A stretch of 64,000 nucleotides of DNA from Streptomyces pinistramenti (GCF_020564935.1 NZ_JAJCXB010000013.1:62001-126000), one strand, 5' to 3'. Shown: positions 1 through 8,718, counted from the stretch's first letter. A program made the numbers and translations. The notes: generated by a model from the sequence alone, not told the origin.

Positions 1-69
1 CAGGTCTCCCTCGACGCCGACTACGCCGACTTCCTGACGCTGCCCGCCTACGCGCTGCTGACCGGCTGA
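1..69 (+). CDS. aceB: Malate synthase, C-terminal end (partial)
   Basis: Only the last 22 codons are inside the window, in frame 1, ending with the peptide FLTLPAYALLTG and TGA. This C-terminus resembles that of malate synthase A, which condenses glyoxylate with acetyl-CoA to malate. The assignment fits the context, because the next 14 kb encode urate breakdown and glyoxylate use, and Streptomyces carries an aceB next to such genes. With only 22 residues visible this is a context-supported guess. Confidence 0.55.
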   Translation, partial: QVSLDADYADFLTLPAYALLTG

Positions 70-76
70 GCGGCGC

Positions 77-124
77 CGCCCGCCCCCGTCCGCACCCGGC
101 GTTCCGGTCCTGCGGGGGCGGGCG
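77..124 (+). terminator. Candidate terminator hairpin after aceB
   Basis: A 12-bp GC-only stem (77-88 pairing with 113-124) with a 24-nt loop starts 8 bp after the aceB stop codon. There is no U-tract, which is common for Streptomyces terminators. Confidence 0.5.
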
Positions 125-288
125 CGTACCCCTCGCCACCTGGCCCGCCGGCCGCAGCCGAGCCCCGGCGTGCGGCGGGCGGCGACCCTCCGGGAGGCTC
201 CGGCCCGCTCCCGCGTGAGCCTTTCGTCCGGGCGGATTCATGAGAAGGTGACAGCTCGGGTTCCATTCCTGCTCACCCTTGTTGAGGC

Positions 289-555
289 ATGATGCGCGTC
301 ACCATTGCCGGAGTTTTCTTCTACATCCAGGCGAGCGAGGTGGAACAGAAGATGAGCGCGGTCGAGCCGGAGCCGATCGACGGTGAGTCCGTCCTCGTCG
401 GCACCACCGCCTACCCCGTCAAGCAGGTCGGCCGGATCGTCACCGGGCAGGACCCCCGGGACTTCAGCACCGGTGAAATGGTGCGGGCGCTGCGCCAGTT
501 GGGCTTCACGTGCAAGCCGCGACCGGCGTCCCCGGAGCCCGCTCCGTTCCTCTGA
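289..555 (+). CDS. Small conserved SCO5918-family protein
   Basis: An 88-residue protein of the Streptomyces SCO5918-like family, which has no known function. The recognisable core is EPEPIDGESV, then YPVKQVGRIVTGQDPRDFS, then RALRQLGFTC; these motifs recur in actinobacterial homologues. There is no signal peptide or membrane segment. The tandem ATGs at 289 and 292 are both possible starts; a weak TTGAGG lies just upstream. The gene stands alone, with 549 bp of gene-free DNA after it. Function is unknown. Confidence 0.75.
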   Translation: MMRVTIAGVFFYIQASEVEQKMSAVEPEPIDGESVLVGTTAYPVKQVGRIVTGQDPRDFSTGEMVRALRQLGFTCKPRPASPEPAPFL

Positions 556-1009
556 CCGCCGCTCGTCCGACGCGCCGGGGCGCGGGTCAGCGGGCCGGCC
601 CCGGGTCCGCGCGGTGCTTTGCCCGTGCAGCAGGAGTCATCCGCCGCGGGTACCCGGACCCGCCGCTCCGGTTCGCCGATACCGGGGCGGCGCCGGCGCC
701 TCCCGCCCGCCGCTGCGGCCGCCGTCGCCTCCCGCTCCGCCCGCCGCCGGGCCCCGTGCGCGCCCCCGGCCGGCATCCGCGACCTGCGGCAGGAGCCGCC
801 GAGCGCGCGCGGCCCCCTCACCTCCCCGTACCGGCGGCGCCGGCGCACCTCGCGTCCGCCCTACCGCGCCACCCGAGCCCGCCGGGCATCTTCCTCTCGG
901 GGCCCGCCCCAACTCCCCTTGTACGGACCGTCGTTCGCCCACGCAAAGCGGCCCGCCGGGTACCCATGAGGCCCCTTCGTATCCGCCTTCGGCCCGTACC
1001 GGATAGCTG
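556..1009. other. Gene-free GC-rich spacer
   Basis: No convincing coding sequence on either strand. The open frames here are arginine- and proline-rich translations of GC-biased DNA and show no family resemblance. The promoter region of the chitosanase gene lies at the right end. Confidence 0.6.
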
Positions 1010-1062
1010 TGCTTGACGGGTATACGTCACCCAACAAGTCTGGTAGTAAAGCTTCCTAACGA
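1010..1062 (+). promoter_or_regulatory. Chitosanase promoter with imperfect dyad
   Basis: A TTGACG hexamer (1013-1018) could be a -35 element. About 25 bp further, positions 1042-1060 form an imperfect dyad centred on AAGCTT with the right arm TTCCTAAC. Streptomyces chitosanase genes are known to be controlled by a ROK-type repressor (CsnR) that binds a pseudo-palindrome near the start; this element is a candidate by position and appearance only. Confidence 0.4.
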
Positions 1063-1104
1063 TTGGGGAAACCCCCACAGCCCACTCCGGATTCGGAGGT
1101 CCGC

Positions 1105-1986
1105 ATGCGCTCCCGATCGATAAGCTCACGTGTGACCAGAATTGCCACCCGCGTCGCGCTCGGCGTCGCCCTCCTCACCGTCCCCGCGACCGCCATCGCC
1201 GCGACGGCCACCTCGGGCAGCCGTACCCCGGCAGCGCCCCACTCCACCACGCACTCCGCACCCTCCTCGCGCGCCGCGACCGGTCTCGACGACCCGGCCA
1301 AGAAGGAGATCGCGATGCAGCTGGTCTCCAGCGCGGAGAACTCCTCGCTCAACTGGAAGAAGCAGTACGGCTACATCGAGGACATCGGCGACGGCCGCGG
1401 CTACACCGCCGGCATCATCGGCTTCTGCTCCGGCACCCACGACATGCTCGAACTCGTCGAGCTGTACACCAAGCGGGAGCCGGACAACATCCTCGCGAAG
1501 TACCTGCCCGCACTGCGCAAGGTGGACGGCAGCGACTCGCACGAGGGACTCGACCCGAACTACACCAAGGACTGGAAGAAGGCAGCGCAGGACAGCGCCT
1601 TCCAGAAGGCCCAGAACGACGAGCGCGACCGGGTCTACTTCAACCCGGCGGTCAAGCAGGGCAAGGCCGACAAGATCGGCGTGCTCGGCCAGTTCGCGTA
1701 CTACGACGCGATCGTGATGCACGGCGACGGCGACGAGGACACCAGCTTCTCCAGCATCCGCAAGCGCGCGCTGGACAAGGCGAAGCCGCCGTCGCAAGGA
1801 GGCGACGAGAAGAAGTACCTCAACGCCTTCCTGGACGCCCGGGTGTGGGCCATGAAGCAGGAGGAGGCGCACAGCGACACCAGCCGGGTCGACACCGCCC
1901 AGCGGGTCTTCCTCAAGGACGGCAACCTCGACCTGCACACGCCGCTCAAGTGGAAGGTCTACGGCGAGGACTTCCACATCGGCTGA
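1105..1986 (+). CDS. csnA: Secreted GH46 chitosanase
   Basis: Endo-chitosanase of glycoside hydrolase family 46, cleaving beta-1,4 bonds in chitosan outside the cell. The 293-residue product starts with a Sec-type signal peptide (Arg-rich start, hydrophobic core LGVALLTVPATAIA, cleavage near residues 28-32). A low-complexity Ser/Thr/Pro/His linker follows. The catalytic domain begins at about residue 60. The expected GH46 acids are present: Glu in SSAENSS and Asp in the DIGDGRGYT loop. ATG 1105 is chosen over the in-frame TTG at 1063 because GGAGG sits just upstream (1096-1100) and the signal peptide starts there. The gene is monocistronic. Confidence 0.9.
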   Translation: MRSRSISSRVTRIATRVALGVALLTVPATAIAATATSGSRTPAAPHSTTHSAPSSRAATGLDDPAKKEIAMQLVSSAENSSLNWKKQYGYIEDIGDGRGYTAGIIGFCSGTHDMLELVELYTKREPDNILAKYLPALRKVDGSDSHEGLDPNYTKDWKKAAQDSAFQKAQNDERDRVYFNPAVKQGKADKIGVLGQFAYYDAIVMHGDGDEDTSFSSIRKRALDKAKPPSQGGDEKKYLNAFLDARVWAMKQEEAHSDTSRVDTAQRVFLKDGNLDLHTPLKWKVYGEDFHIG

Positions 1987-2059
1987 GCAGGAGGGGCCGA
2001 CGGCCCGCGGGAGGGCGGCAACAGCCGTTCACCCGCGGGCCGTTGCGGTTGCCGCGCGG

Positions 2060-3517
2060 TCAGTGGTACGGGGCCTTCGCCGGCGCACCGGCGTCGTCGG
2101 CGCGGCCGCGGTCGGGCTGCGGCGGGACGGCCGGGGCGGGCGGCGTGCCGGTCCCGTGCCCGTCGGCGGCCGGGTCCTCCTCCCGTTTGCCGAAGTGGTT
2201 GAAGGCGAGGTTGAGGACGATGGCGACCAGACAGCCGGTGCTGATGCCGGAGTCCAGGACGACCAGCAGGTCCTTGGGGAAGTTGTGGTAGAAGTCCGGC
2301 GCCGCGATCGGGATCAGGCCGATGCCGACGGCCGCGGCGACGATCAGCGCGTTCTCGCCCTTCTCCATCGCGGCGGAGGCCAGCGTCTGCACGCCGCTTG
2401 CGGCCACCGAGCCGAACAGGACGATGCCCGCGCCGCCCAGCACCGGCAGCGGCACCAGCGAGATCACCGAAGCGGCCACCGGGCACAGGCCGAGCACGAT
2501 CAGGATCACGCCGCTGGTGGCGACCACGAACCTGCTGCGCACCTTGGTCATCGCGACCAGGCCGATGTTCTGCGCGAACGCGCTGTTGGCGAAGCCGTTG
2601 AAGAGCGGGCTGAGGGCGGTGCCGAGGGTGTCGGCGCGCAGTCCGCCCTCGATGGTCCGCTCGTCAGCGGGCCGGTCGACGATCTTGCCGAGGGCGAGCA
2701 TGTCGGCCGTCGACTCGGTCATGCAGACCAGCATCACGATGCACATCGACACGATGGCCGCGATGCTGAACTGCGGTGCGCCGAAGTGGAACGGCGTCGG
2801 GAAGCCGATCAGGCCGGCGTGGCCCAGCGCCGAGAAGTCGGTGATGCCGACGGGTATCGCGATCAGCGTGCCGGCGATCAGGCCGAGCAGGATGGCGATC
2901 TGCTGGAGGAAGCCACGCAGCACGCGGCGCAGTGCGAGCACGATGACGAGGGTCAGTGCGGCCATTCCGATATTGGTCAACGACCCGTAGCCCGGGGCCC
3001 CTTCGGTGCCGCCCTGGGACCAGTTGAAGGCCACCGGAAGCAGCGAGACGCCGATCAGGGTGATGACGGTGCCGGTGACGACCGGCGGGAAGAACCGTAC
3101 GAGCTTGGAGAAGTAGGGGGCCAGGGCGAAGCCCAGCACACCGGCGACGATCACCGCGCCGAAGATGACCGGCAGTGCGTGCCCGGGGCTCTGGGCCTTG
3201 GCGATGGCCACCATCGGGGTGACGCCCGCGAACGAGACGCCGTTGACGAAGGGGAGCTTGGCGCCGACCTTCCAGAAGCCCAGCGTCTGGAGGAGGGTGG
3301 CGATACCGGCGGTGAAGAGGGCGGCGCCCATCAGGAACGCGGTCTCGGTGGCACTCAGCCCGCAGGCCGGTCCCACGATCATCGGCGGGGCCACCACCCC
3401 CGCGTAGCTCGCGGCCACGTGCTGGAGGCCGCTGGTGAACATTTTGAAGGGCGGGAGGGTGGCGTCGACCGGGTGCTTCCGGTCGCCCTCCGACTTCTGC
3501 CCGGGGGTTGCGGCCAC
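2060..3517 (-). CDS. NCS2 uracil/xanthine-type permease
   Basis: A 485-residue inner-membrane nucleobase:cation symporter-2 with about 14 hydrophobic segments. Family hallmarks seen: the LQHVAASYAGV stretch in TM1, the MTESTAD region in TM8, and the NCS2 signature QNIGLVAMTKV. These support proton- or sodium-coupled uptake of a purine, probably xanthine or urate given the neighbours. The start is a GTG at 3517 with AGGAGG 7 bp upstream; an upstream extension of the frame to 3760 has no RBS and is low-complexity Arg/Pro. It is the last gene of the minus-strand urate cluster, separated from the deaminase gene by 317 bp with a strong hairpin. The exact substrate cannot be read from sequence. Confidence 0.85.
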   Translation of the reverse strand: MAATPGQKSEGDRKHPVDATLPPFKMFTSGLQHVAASYAGVVAPPMIVGPACGLSATETAFLMGAALFTAGIATLLQTLGFWKVGAKLPFVNGVSFAGVTPMVAIAKAQSPGHALPVIFGAVIVAGVLGFALAPYFSKLVRFFPPVVTGTVITLIGVSLLPVAFNWSQGGTEGAPGYGSLTNIGMAALTLVIVLALRRVLRGFLQQIAILLGLIAGTLIAIPVGITDFSALGHAGLIGFPTPFHFGAPQFSIAAIVSMCIVMLVCMTESTADMLALGKIVDRPADERTIEGGLRADTLGTALSPLFNGFANSAFAQNIGLVAMTKVRSRFVVATSGVILIVLGLCPVAASVISLVPLPVLGGAGIVLFGSVAASGVQTLASAAMEKGENALIVAAAVGIGLIPIAAPDFYHNFPKDLLVVLDSGISTGCLVAIVLNLAFNHFGKREEDPAADGHGTGTPPAPAVPPQPDRGRADDAGAPAKAPYH

Positions 3518-3735
3518 TGCGGGCCTCCTGTCGATTTCTGCACCGCCACGGGAGGGCGGCACGAGGCTGTCACGGAGGGCATGCGATGTGGTGCGTGGTG
3601 CGAGAAGTCGCGCGGGTGGCGCAGGGCGAGCGGGCGCAGGTGAGCGGTGGGGCGGCGGAGCGCGCTTGTGGCGCGTGGGGCCGGTGGTGACCGGCCCGGG
3701 GGCGCGGGGTGATCTCCGCGCCCCCGGGGTCCGGC

Positions 3736-3764
3736 GCTTGTGGATCCCGCTCGGATCCACAAGC
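3736..3764. terminator. Perfect 12-bp hairpin between deaminase and permease
   Basis: A perfect inverted repeat with arms GCTTGTGGATCC (3736-3747) and GGATCCACAAGC (3753-3764) and a 5-nt loop. It lies 71 bp past the deaminase stop and 219 bp before the permease start. It may be a terminator or attenuator for the deaminase transcript or an operator for the permease. There is no U-tract. Confidence 0.55.
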
Positions 3765-3834
3765 CCGGCCGGGAGCCGTCCCTCCCGGCCGAGTCAGGGG
3801 CGCTGCGCGCGGGGGCGCAGCGCGGGCCCGCGGG

Positions 3835-5235
3835 TCAGCTGTCGGCGGCGATGCGGGCCAGCCGGCGGGCCTCGGTGCGTGCGGCGCAGGCGATGGCGTC
3901 CTCGTCGGCGCGGGTCAGGTGGCCGTCCTCGACGACCGGCCGGCCGCCCACCAGGGACAGCGTGACCGGGGCCGCCGCGCCGAATACCAGCGCGGTGACC
4001 GGGTCGGCGATGGAGGAGTGGCCGATGCCGTCCAGCTTCCACAGGACCAGGTCGGCGAGCTTGCCGGCCTCCAAAGAGCCGATCTCGCCGGTGCGGCCCA
4101 GGACCTGCGCGCCGCCGTAGGTGCCGAGCCGCAGCGCCTTGCGGGCGTTCAGCGCGGCTTCCCGGTGGGCGCCGAGGCGGTTGACGAGCAGGGCGTTGCG
4201 CAGTTCGGTGTGGAGCTCGCCGGACTCGTTGGACGCGGTGCCGTCCACGCCGAGGCCGACCGGGACGCCGGCCGCCAGCAGGTCGGGGACGCGGGCGATG
4301 CCGGCGGCAAGGCGGGCGTTCGACGACGGGCAGTGGGCAACTCCCGTGCCGGTGCGGGCGAAGGCGGCGATGTCGGAGTCGTTCATGTGGACGCAGTGCG
4401 CCATCCACACGTCGTCGCCGAGCCAGCCGGTGGACGCGAAGTAGTCGGTCGGGCCCATGCCGAACAGCTCGTGGCAGAACTTCTCCTCCTCCACGGTCTC
4501 CGAGCCGTGGGTGTGCATCCGGACGCCCTTGCGACGGGCCAACTCGGCGCCCTGGCGCATGAGTTCGGTGGAGACGGAGAACGGGGAGCAGGGTGCGGCG
4601 GCGATGTGCACCATCGAGCCGAAGGAGGCGTCGTGGTGGGTGTCGATGGCCTCTTCGGTGGCCAGCAGGGCGCCTTCGGTGGTCTCGACGGCGAAGTCCG
4701 GGGGCAGCCCGCCGTCCTTCTCGCTGCGGTCCATGGAGCCGCGGGCCAGGGTGATCCGGGCGCCGATCCCGGCGGCGGCGGCCAGTTCGGCGGCGACGAG
4801 GTCGCCGGAGCCCTGCGGGAAGACGTAGTGGTGGTCGGACGCGGTGGTGACGCCGCCCCTGACCATCATGCCGAGCGAGCCCTGGGTGGCGGCGGCCAGC
4901 ATCGGTGCGTCGATGCGGGCCCAGGTCGGGTAGAGGGCGACCAGCCAGTTGAACAGGTTGTGGTCGGTGGCCAGGCCACGGGTGATCCACTGGTAGAAGT
5001 GGTGGTGGGTGTTGACCAGGCCGGGGGTGACCAGGTGACCCGTTCCGTCGACCCGGCGGACGACGTTCGCCAGGCCCTCGGGGGCGCGGCCGGCGCCCAC
5101 CGACTCGATGACCTGCCCGGCGACGACGACGTGACCGGTGGCGTACTCGGTGTCGTGCGGGTCGACCGTCGCGATGGCGCAGTTCTCGATGACGATGCGC
5201 TCGACCGCGCTGTCAAGGGATGCCGATGCAGCCAT
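3835..5235 (-). CDS. 8-oxoguanine/guanine deaminase-type amidohydrolase
   Basis: A cytosolic amidohydrolase-superfamily enzyme of 466 residues. The N-terminal metal site NTHHHFYQW follows beta-strand VTPGLV; the further ligands are in MHTHGSE and in the GVDGTASNESGE segment, where the Asp is the usual catalytic metal ligand. Similarity is strongest to 8-oxoguanine deaminase and the TrzN/AtzB-like aminohydrolases, which convert 8-oxoguanine to urate, or guanine to xanthine. Its place between two purine permeases in the urate operon supports that role. ATG 5235 (MAASASLDS) has AGGAAG upstream and is preferred to the frame start at 5271. The permease stop lies 46 bp upstream, so co-transcription is likely. 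Confidence 0.82.
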   Translation of the reverse strand: MAASASLDSAVERIVIENCAIATVDPHDTEYATGHVVVAGQVIESVGAGRAPEGLANVVRRVDGTGHLVTPGLVNTHHHFYQWITRGLATDHNLFNWLVALYPTWARIDAPMLAAATQGSLGMMVRGGVTTASDHHYVFPQGSGDLVAAELAAAAGIGARITLARGSMDRSEKDGGLPPDFAVETTEGALLATEEAIDTHHDASFGSMVHIAAAPCSPFSVSTELMRQGAELARRKGVRMHTHGSETVEEEKFCHELFGMGPTDYFASTGWLGDDVWMAHCVHMNDSDIAAFARTGTGVAHCPSSNARLAAGIARVPDLLAAGVPVGLGVDGTASNESGELHTELRNALLVNRLGAHREAALNARKALRLGTYGGAQVLGRTGEIGSLEAGKLADLVLWKLDGIGHSSIADPVTALVFGAAAPVTLSLVGGRPVVEDGHLTRADEDAIACAARTEARRLARIAADS

Positions 5236-5280
5236 GGTGCTTCCTACTTTCCCTGCTGGCGATTCGGGCACGGCATGGCC

Positions 5281-6678
5281 CTACGGAATTTGAGTGCCGG
5301 AGCTGGGCGAGGCGGCTGACAGTACCGCTGCCCGTGGGGTGCTCCGGGTGCCGAGGTGATGGAAGAACAGGTTGAGGAGCACGGCGACCAGGGCGCCGGC
5401 GCTGATCCCCGATCCGAGCACGGTCTGTGCCCAGGCGGGGAAGTCGGCGTAGAAGGTCGGTGCGGCAAGGGGGATGATGCCGGCGCCGAGCGACACCGCG
5501 ACGAGGATGATGTTGGAGCTGTCGTCGAGGCCGGCCTCGGAGAGCGTGCGGATGCCGCTGACCGCGATCGAGCCGAACAGCACGATCCCCGCGCCGCCGA
5601 GCACCGGCATCGGGACGAGCGAGACGACCGCGCCCAGTACAGGGAAGGCGCCCAGCACGATCAGGGTGGCGCCGGCCACCGCGACGACGTAGCGGCTGCG
5701 GACCCGGGTGAGCGAGACGACGCCGACGTTCTGGGCGAAGGCGCTGGTGGGGAGGCCGCCGAAGACCGGCCCCAGCAGGGTGGCGATGCCGTCGGTGCGC
5801 AGTCCGCGGGTGAGGGTGCGGCTGGTGCAGCGGCGGTCGCAGATCTCGCCGAGTGCGAGCATGCCGGCCGCCGACTCCGTCATCAGGACGAGCATCACGA
5901 TGCACAGCGAGATGATCGCGGCGGGCTGGAATTCCGGCGGCCCCCAGGCGAAGGGAGTGGGGAGCGCGGCGAGTGGCGCCGAGCGCAGCCCTTCGAAGCC
6001 GGCCATGCCGAACGGGATCGCCACGAGGGTGCCGATGACCAGGCCGAACAGCAGGGCGATCTGCTTGATGAAGCCCCGGGTGAAGCGCTGGATGAGCAGG
6101 ATCACAACGAGGGTGAAGGCGGCCAGGGCGAGGTTCTTCATGTCGCCGAAGCCGGCGGCGTTCTTGTCGCCGCCCTGGGCCCAGCCGACCGGCACCGGCA
6201 TCAGGGTGACCCCGATGAGCGTGATGACCACGCCGGTGACCAGAGGCGGGAAGTAGCGGAGGAGTTTGCCGAAGAACGGGCCGACGGCGAGGCAGAAGAC
6301 ACCGGCGACCATCACCGCCCCGTAGATGGCGGGGAGTTGGTGGCCCTTGGAGGTGTTCTCGGCGATGGCGAGCATCGGGGTGATGCCGGCGGAGCTGGCC
6401 GCGTTGACGAACGGCAGCCGGTTGCCGACGGCCTTGCGGATGCCGAGCGTCTGGAGGAGGGTCGCGCAGCCCGCGATCAGCAGGCCGGCGGCGATCAGGC
6501 GGGTGCGGCCTGCGGCGTCCAGGCCGACGGCCTGGCCGATGATGAGCGGAGGGGTGACGACGCCGGCGTACATGGCAGCGATGTGCTGGAGGGCGGCGGG
6601 GATCAGCCGCTTGGGCGCCGGCTTTTCGTCCACCGGGTGCACCGGTGGGGCAGGGTCAACGTGCGGGTGCTGTGCCAT
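5281..6678 (-). CDS. NCS2 xanthine/urate-type permease
   Basis: A 465-residue NCS2 transporter, second in the window and clearly paralogous to the one at 2060-3517. It has the ALQHIAAMYAGV motif in TM1, the MTESAAGML motif in TM8 and the NCS2 signature QNVGVVSLTRV. It probably imports urate or xanthine with cations. It follows the urate oxidase gene on the same strand with an 83-bp gap and precedes the deaminase gene by 45 bp, so it belongs to the urate operon. The Asp/Pro/His-rich N-terminus (about 25 residues) is cytoplasmic. Confidence 0.87.
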   Translation of the reverse strand: MAQHPHVDPAPPVHPVDEKPAPKRLIPAALQHIAAMYAGVVTPPLIIGQAVGLDAAGRTRLIAAGLLIAGCATLLQTLGIRKAVGNRLPFVNAASSAGITPMLAIAENTSKGHQLPAIYGAVMVAGVFCLAVGPFFGKLLRYFPPLVTGVVITLIGVTLMPVPVGWAQGGDKNAAGFGDMKNLALAAFTLVVILLIQRFTRGFIKQIALLFGLVIGTLVAIPFGMAGFEGLRSAPLAALPTPFAWGPPEFQPAAIISLCIVMLVLMTESAAGMLALGEICDRRCTSRTLTRGLRTDGIATLLGPVFGGLPTSAFAQNVGVVSLTRVRSRYVVAVAGATLIVLGAFPVLGAVVSLVPMPVLGGAGIVLFGSIAVSGIRTLSEAGLDDSSNIILVAVSLGAGIIPLAAPTFYADFPAWAQTVLGSGISAGALVAVLLNLFFHHLGTRSTPRAAVLSAASPSSGTQIP

Positions 6679-6761
6679 GGGTCGGTCCCCTCAGGAATCG
6701 CGTCCCCCTCCCCGCTGCGGGGCAGGGAGGGGACGCGAGGCACGGCGCGGCGTCGGAGCCG

Positions 6762-7718
6762 TCAGAGGTTCGTCAGATCCAGCGGGATCCGGGCTTCGAC
6801 ACCGTCGCGCAGAACAGTGGCTTCGATCAGGCCGTACGGGCGGTCCGCCGCGTAGTAGACGGCGCCGTCGGCGGCTTCGTTCTTCAGGCCGAACGGCTCC
6901 ATGTCCACCAGGAAATGGTGCTTGTTCGGGAGCGAGAAGCGGATCTCGTCGACCTCGGAACGGTTGTTGATGATGCGCGACCCCATCTGGTACAGGGTCT
7001 GCTGGAGGGAGAGGCTGTAGGTCTCCGCGAACGCCTCCAGCATGTGCTTCTTGACCTGCTCGTACGAACGCTCCCACTGGGGCATCCGCTGGTCGTCGTC
7101 GGTCCAGTTGAACCGCCAGCGGCTGGACACCTCGGTCGCGAGGATGCGGTCGTAGTCCTCCTTGAGGAGCGTGTACTTGTCCTTGATGTAGCCCCAGAAC
7201 TCCGAGTTGGTGGAGTTCATGACGACGAGGTCCTTCAGTCCCGAGATGACCTGCCAGCTCTCGCCGTCATAGGTGATCTCGGTGAGGCGGGTCTCCTGGC
7301 CCTTGCGGACGAAGGAGTGGCGGACCTCGTCGGCACCTATGAAGCGGGAGTTGCCGTCGGAGGTGGCGATCCGCTCCCAGGTGTACTCCTCGATGCGGAT
7401 GCGGGCCTGCTTGATCGGCTCCTGGCTGGTGACGAAGTGCCGGGCCAGGTGGATGCCGAACTGCTCGGCCGACTCGATGCCGTGTTCCTTGGCGAAGGCG
7501 AACACGGTGTTCTTGGTGGTGTCGGTGGGCAGGCAGTTGGCGTTGGAGCCGGAGAGGTGCACCTCTTCCAGGTCGCCGGAGAGGGCGACGGAGACGTTGA
7601 GGTCCTTGATGTGGTGCGTGTCGCCGTCGCGGGTGATCTTGACGACGCGGTTCTCCGCTTTGCCGTACTGGTTCTGGCCGAGAAGTACCGGGCGGGCTGG
7701 GCGGGAATGGGCAGTCAT
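6762..7718 (-). CDS. Urate oxidase (uricase)
   Basis: Cofactor-free urate oxidase converting urate and O2 to 5-hydroxyisourate and H2O2. The 318-residue length matches the family. Seen in order: the QNQYGKAENRVVKI start with the Lys of the catalytic site, the DTTKNTVFAFAKE motif with the catalytic Thr, RSYEQ-containing centre, and the second T-fold half with LQQTLYQMGSRIINNRSEVDEI and the active-site segment PNKHHFLVDM. No peroxisomal-type signal is expected or seen. ATG 7718 is chosen because the family begins about ten residues before QNQYGK. The gene lies 7 bp after the HIU hydrolase stop, so the two are translationally linked. Confidence 0.96.
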   Translation of the reverse strand: MTAHSRPARPVLLGQNQYGKAENRVVKITRDGDTHHIKDLNVSVALSGDLEEVHLSGSNANCLPTDTTKNTVFAFAKEHGIESAEQFGIHLARHFVTSQEPIKQARIRIEEYTWERIATSDGNSRFIGADEVRHSFVRKGQETRLTEITYDGESWQVISGLKDLVVMNSTNSEFWGYIKDKYTLLKEDYDRILATEVSSRWRFNWTDDDQRMPQWERSYEQVKKHMLEAFAETYSLSLQQTLYQMGSRIINNRSEVDEIRFSLPNKHHFLVDMEPFGLKNEAADGAVYYAADRPYGLIEATVLRDGVEARIPLDLTNL

Positions 7719-7725
7719 GTCGGTG

Positions 7726-8157
7726 CTAGCTCCCTCGGTATACGGAGTAGCCGAACGGGTTGAGCAGCAGCGGTACGTGATAGTGCTCGCCCGGCTTGAC
7801 GGCAAAGGTGATTGCCACCTCCGGGAAGAAAGCTCCGCTGTCCCTTACGCGGGGGGCGTCCTGCTGTTCCTCGGCTTGCTGGTCGGTGCGGTGCAGGTCC
7901 GGCGATCGATGCTTTTCGGACACGAAGTACTCCTCGACGGCGAAGTCGAGGAGTACGTGGGTGGTGCCGTCCGGGAGGGCCGGCAGGTCCTTGCAGCGCC
8001 CGTCCGCGTCGGTCGCGGACGCGCCGTGGGCGCTCCAGGCGGCGTCGCGTCCGGAGCGCACCGAGAGCGTGAGGGCGACGCCCTCGGCGGGGCGGCCCAC
8101 GCTGGTGTCCAGGATGTGCGTGGACACCGACGTCGGGGTGGCCGTCTCGCTGCTCAT
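7726..8157 (-). CDS. 5-hydroxyisourate hydrolase (transthyretin-like)
   Basis: HIUase, the second step of urate breakdown, hydrolysing 5-hydroxyisourate to OHCU. The product has 143 residues. Family signatures are the N-terminal STHILDTSVGRPA with catalytic His and the C-terminal tetrapeptide YRGS; the FFPEV segment with following HYHVPLLLNPFGYS is also typical. A charged insert of about 20 residues (HRSPDLHRTDQQAEEQQD) between strands is longer than usual. The start overlaps the OHCU decarboxylase stop by four bases (ATGA). Confidence 0.95.
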   Translation of the reverse strand: MSSETATPTSVSTHILDTSVGRPAEGVALTLSVRSGRDAAWSAHGASATDADGRCKDLPALPDGTTHVLLDFAVEEYFVSEKHRSPDLHRTDQQAEEQQDAPRVRDSGAFFPEVAITFAVKPGEHYHVPLLLNPFGYSVYRGS

Positions 8158-8675
8158 GCTGCGTCTCCTTCTGCGGTTTGCGTCATGCGGGCCAGACGGA
8201 TGCGGTTGATCTTTCCCAGCTCCCTGCGAACGATCTCCCGTTCCTGTTCCGGGGAGTTGTCGATGCGGTTACGGACGGCGTCCCGCATCTGCTCCCCGGT
8301 GCGCCCGGAGGCGCAGATCAGGAAGACGTGCCCGAATTTCTCCTGGTAGGCCAGGTTCAGTTCGAGCATCTCCGTCCTGAGCGCGTCGGACGACGCGGCC
8401 ATCCCGCTCTGTTCTCGTGAGGACGTCGGGTCGCCGGGCTTCGGGCGGCCGATGGGCGGATGCCCCGCCATCGCCTCCGCCAGATCCGCCGCGGTCAGCT
8501 CCGCCATGGCGGCGTCGCTCGCGGCGAACAGGGCTTCGGTGGTGGCGAACGGGCGCCGGGCGCAGAGGGCTTGCCCCCATGCCCGGCTGGCGCACACCTC
8601 GTGCAGTGCGGCCTCGGCGCTGCCGTCGCCGGCAGCGTTGAACCGGGCGAGGCCCGGGGTCGTACTCGAAGACAC
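8154..8675 (-). CDS. OHCU decarboxylase
   Basis: 2-oxo-4-hydroxy-4-carboxy-5-ureidoimidazoline decarboxylase, the third step, giving (S)-allantoin. The 173-residue all-helical protein has the expected AMAGHPPIGRP motif with catalytic His, followed by the SREQSGM segment and NLAYQEKFGHVFLICASGRT, which are the family's two main blocks. It is the first gene of the minus-strand urate operon. The promoter with the shared dyad lies just upstream (8719-8761). Confidence 0.95.
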   Translation of the reverse strand: MSSSTTPGLARFNAAGDGSAEAALHEVCASRAWGQALCARRPFATTEALFAASDAAMAELTAADLAEAMAGHPPIGRPKPGDPTSSREQSGMAASSDALRTEMLELNLAYQEKFGHVFLICASGRTGEQMRDAVRNRIDNSPEQEREIVRRELGKINRIRLARMTQTAEGDAA

Positions 8676-8718
8676 GGGAAGCCTCCGTGGCCTGGTGCTG
8701 GCTCTGCTTGGCTGGAAA

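Noticed and set aside
48-266. Minus-strand frame of 72 residues
   Set aside because: Pro/Gly/Arg-rich translation with no family resemblance or RBS; it is opposite the aceB terminator region.
383-1006. Several long frames in the 0.4-1.0 kb spacer
   Set aside because: They overlap the SCO5918-like gene in other frames or consist of Arg/Pro-rich GC-driven translation without RBS.
2063-3643. 526-residue plus-strand frame opposite the permease
   Set aside because: Composition is Gly/Asp/His-rich shadow coding of the real minus-strand gene.
3709-5319. 536-residue plus-strand frame opposite the deaminase
   Set aside because: Shadow of the amidohydrolase gene; no start RBS and no domain.
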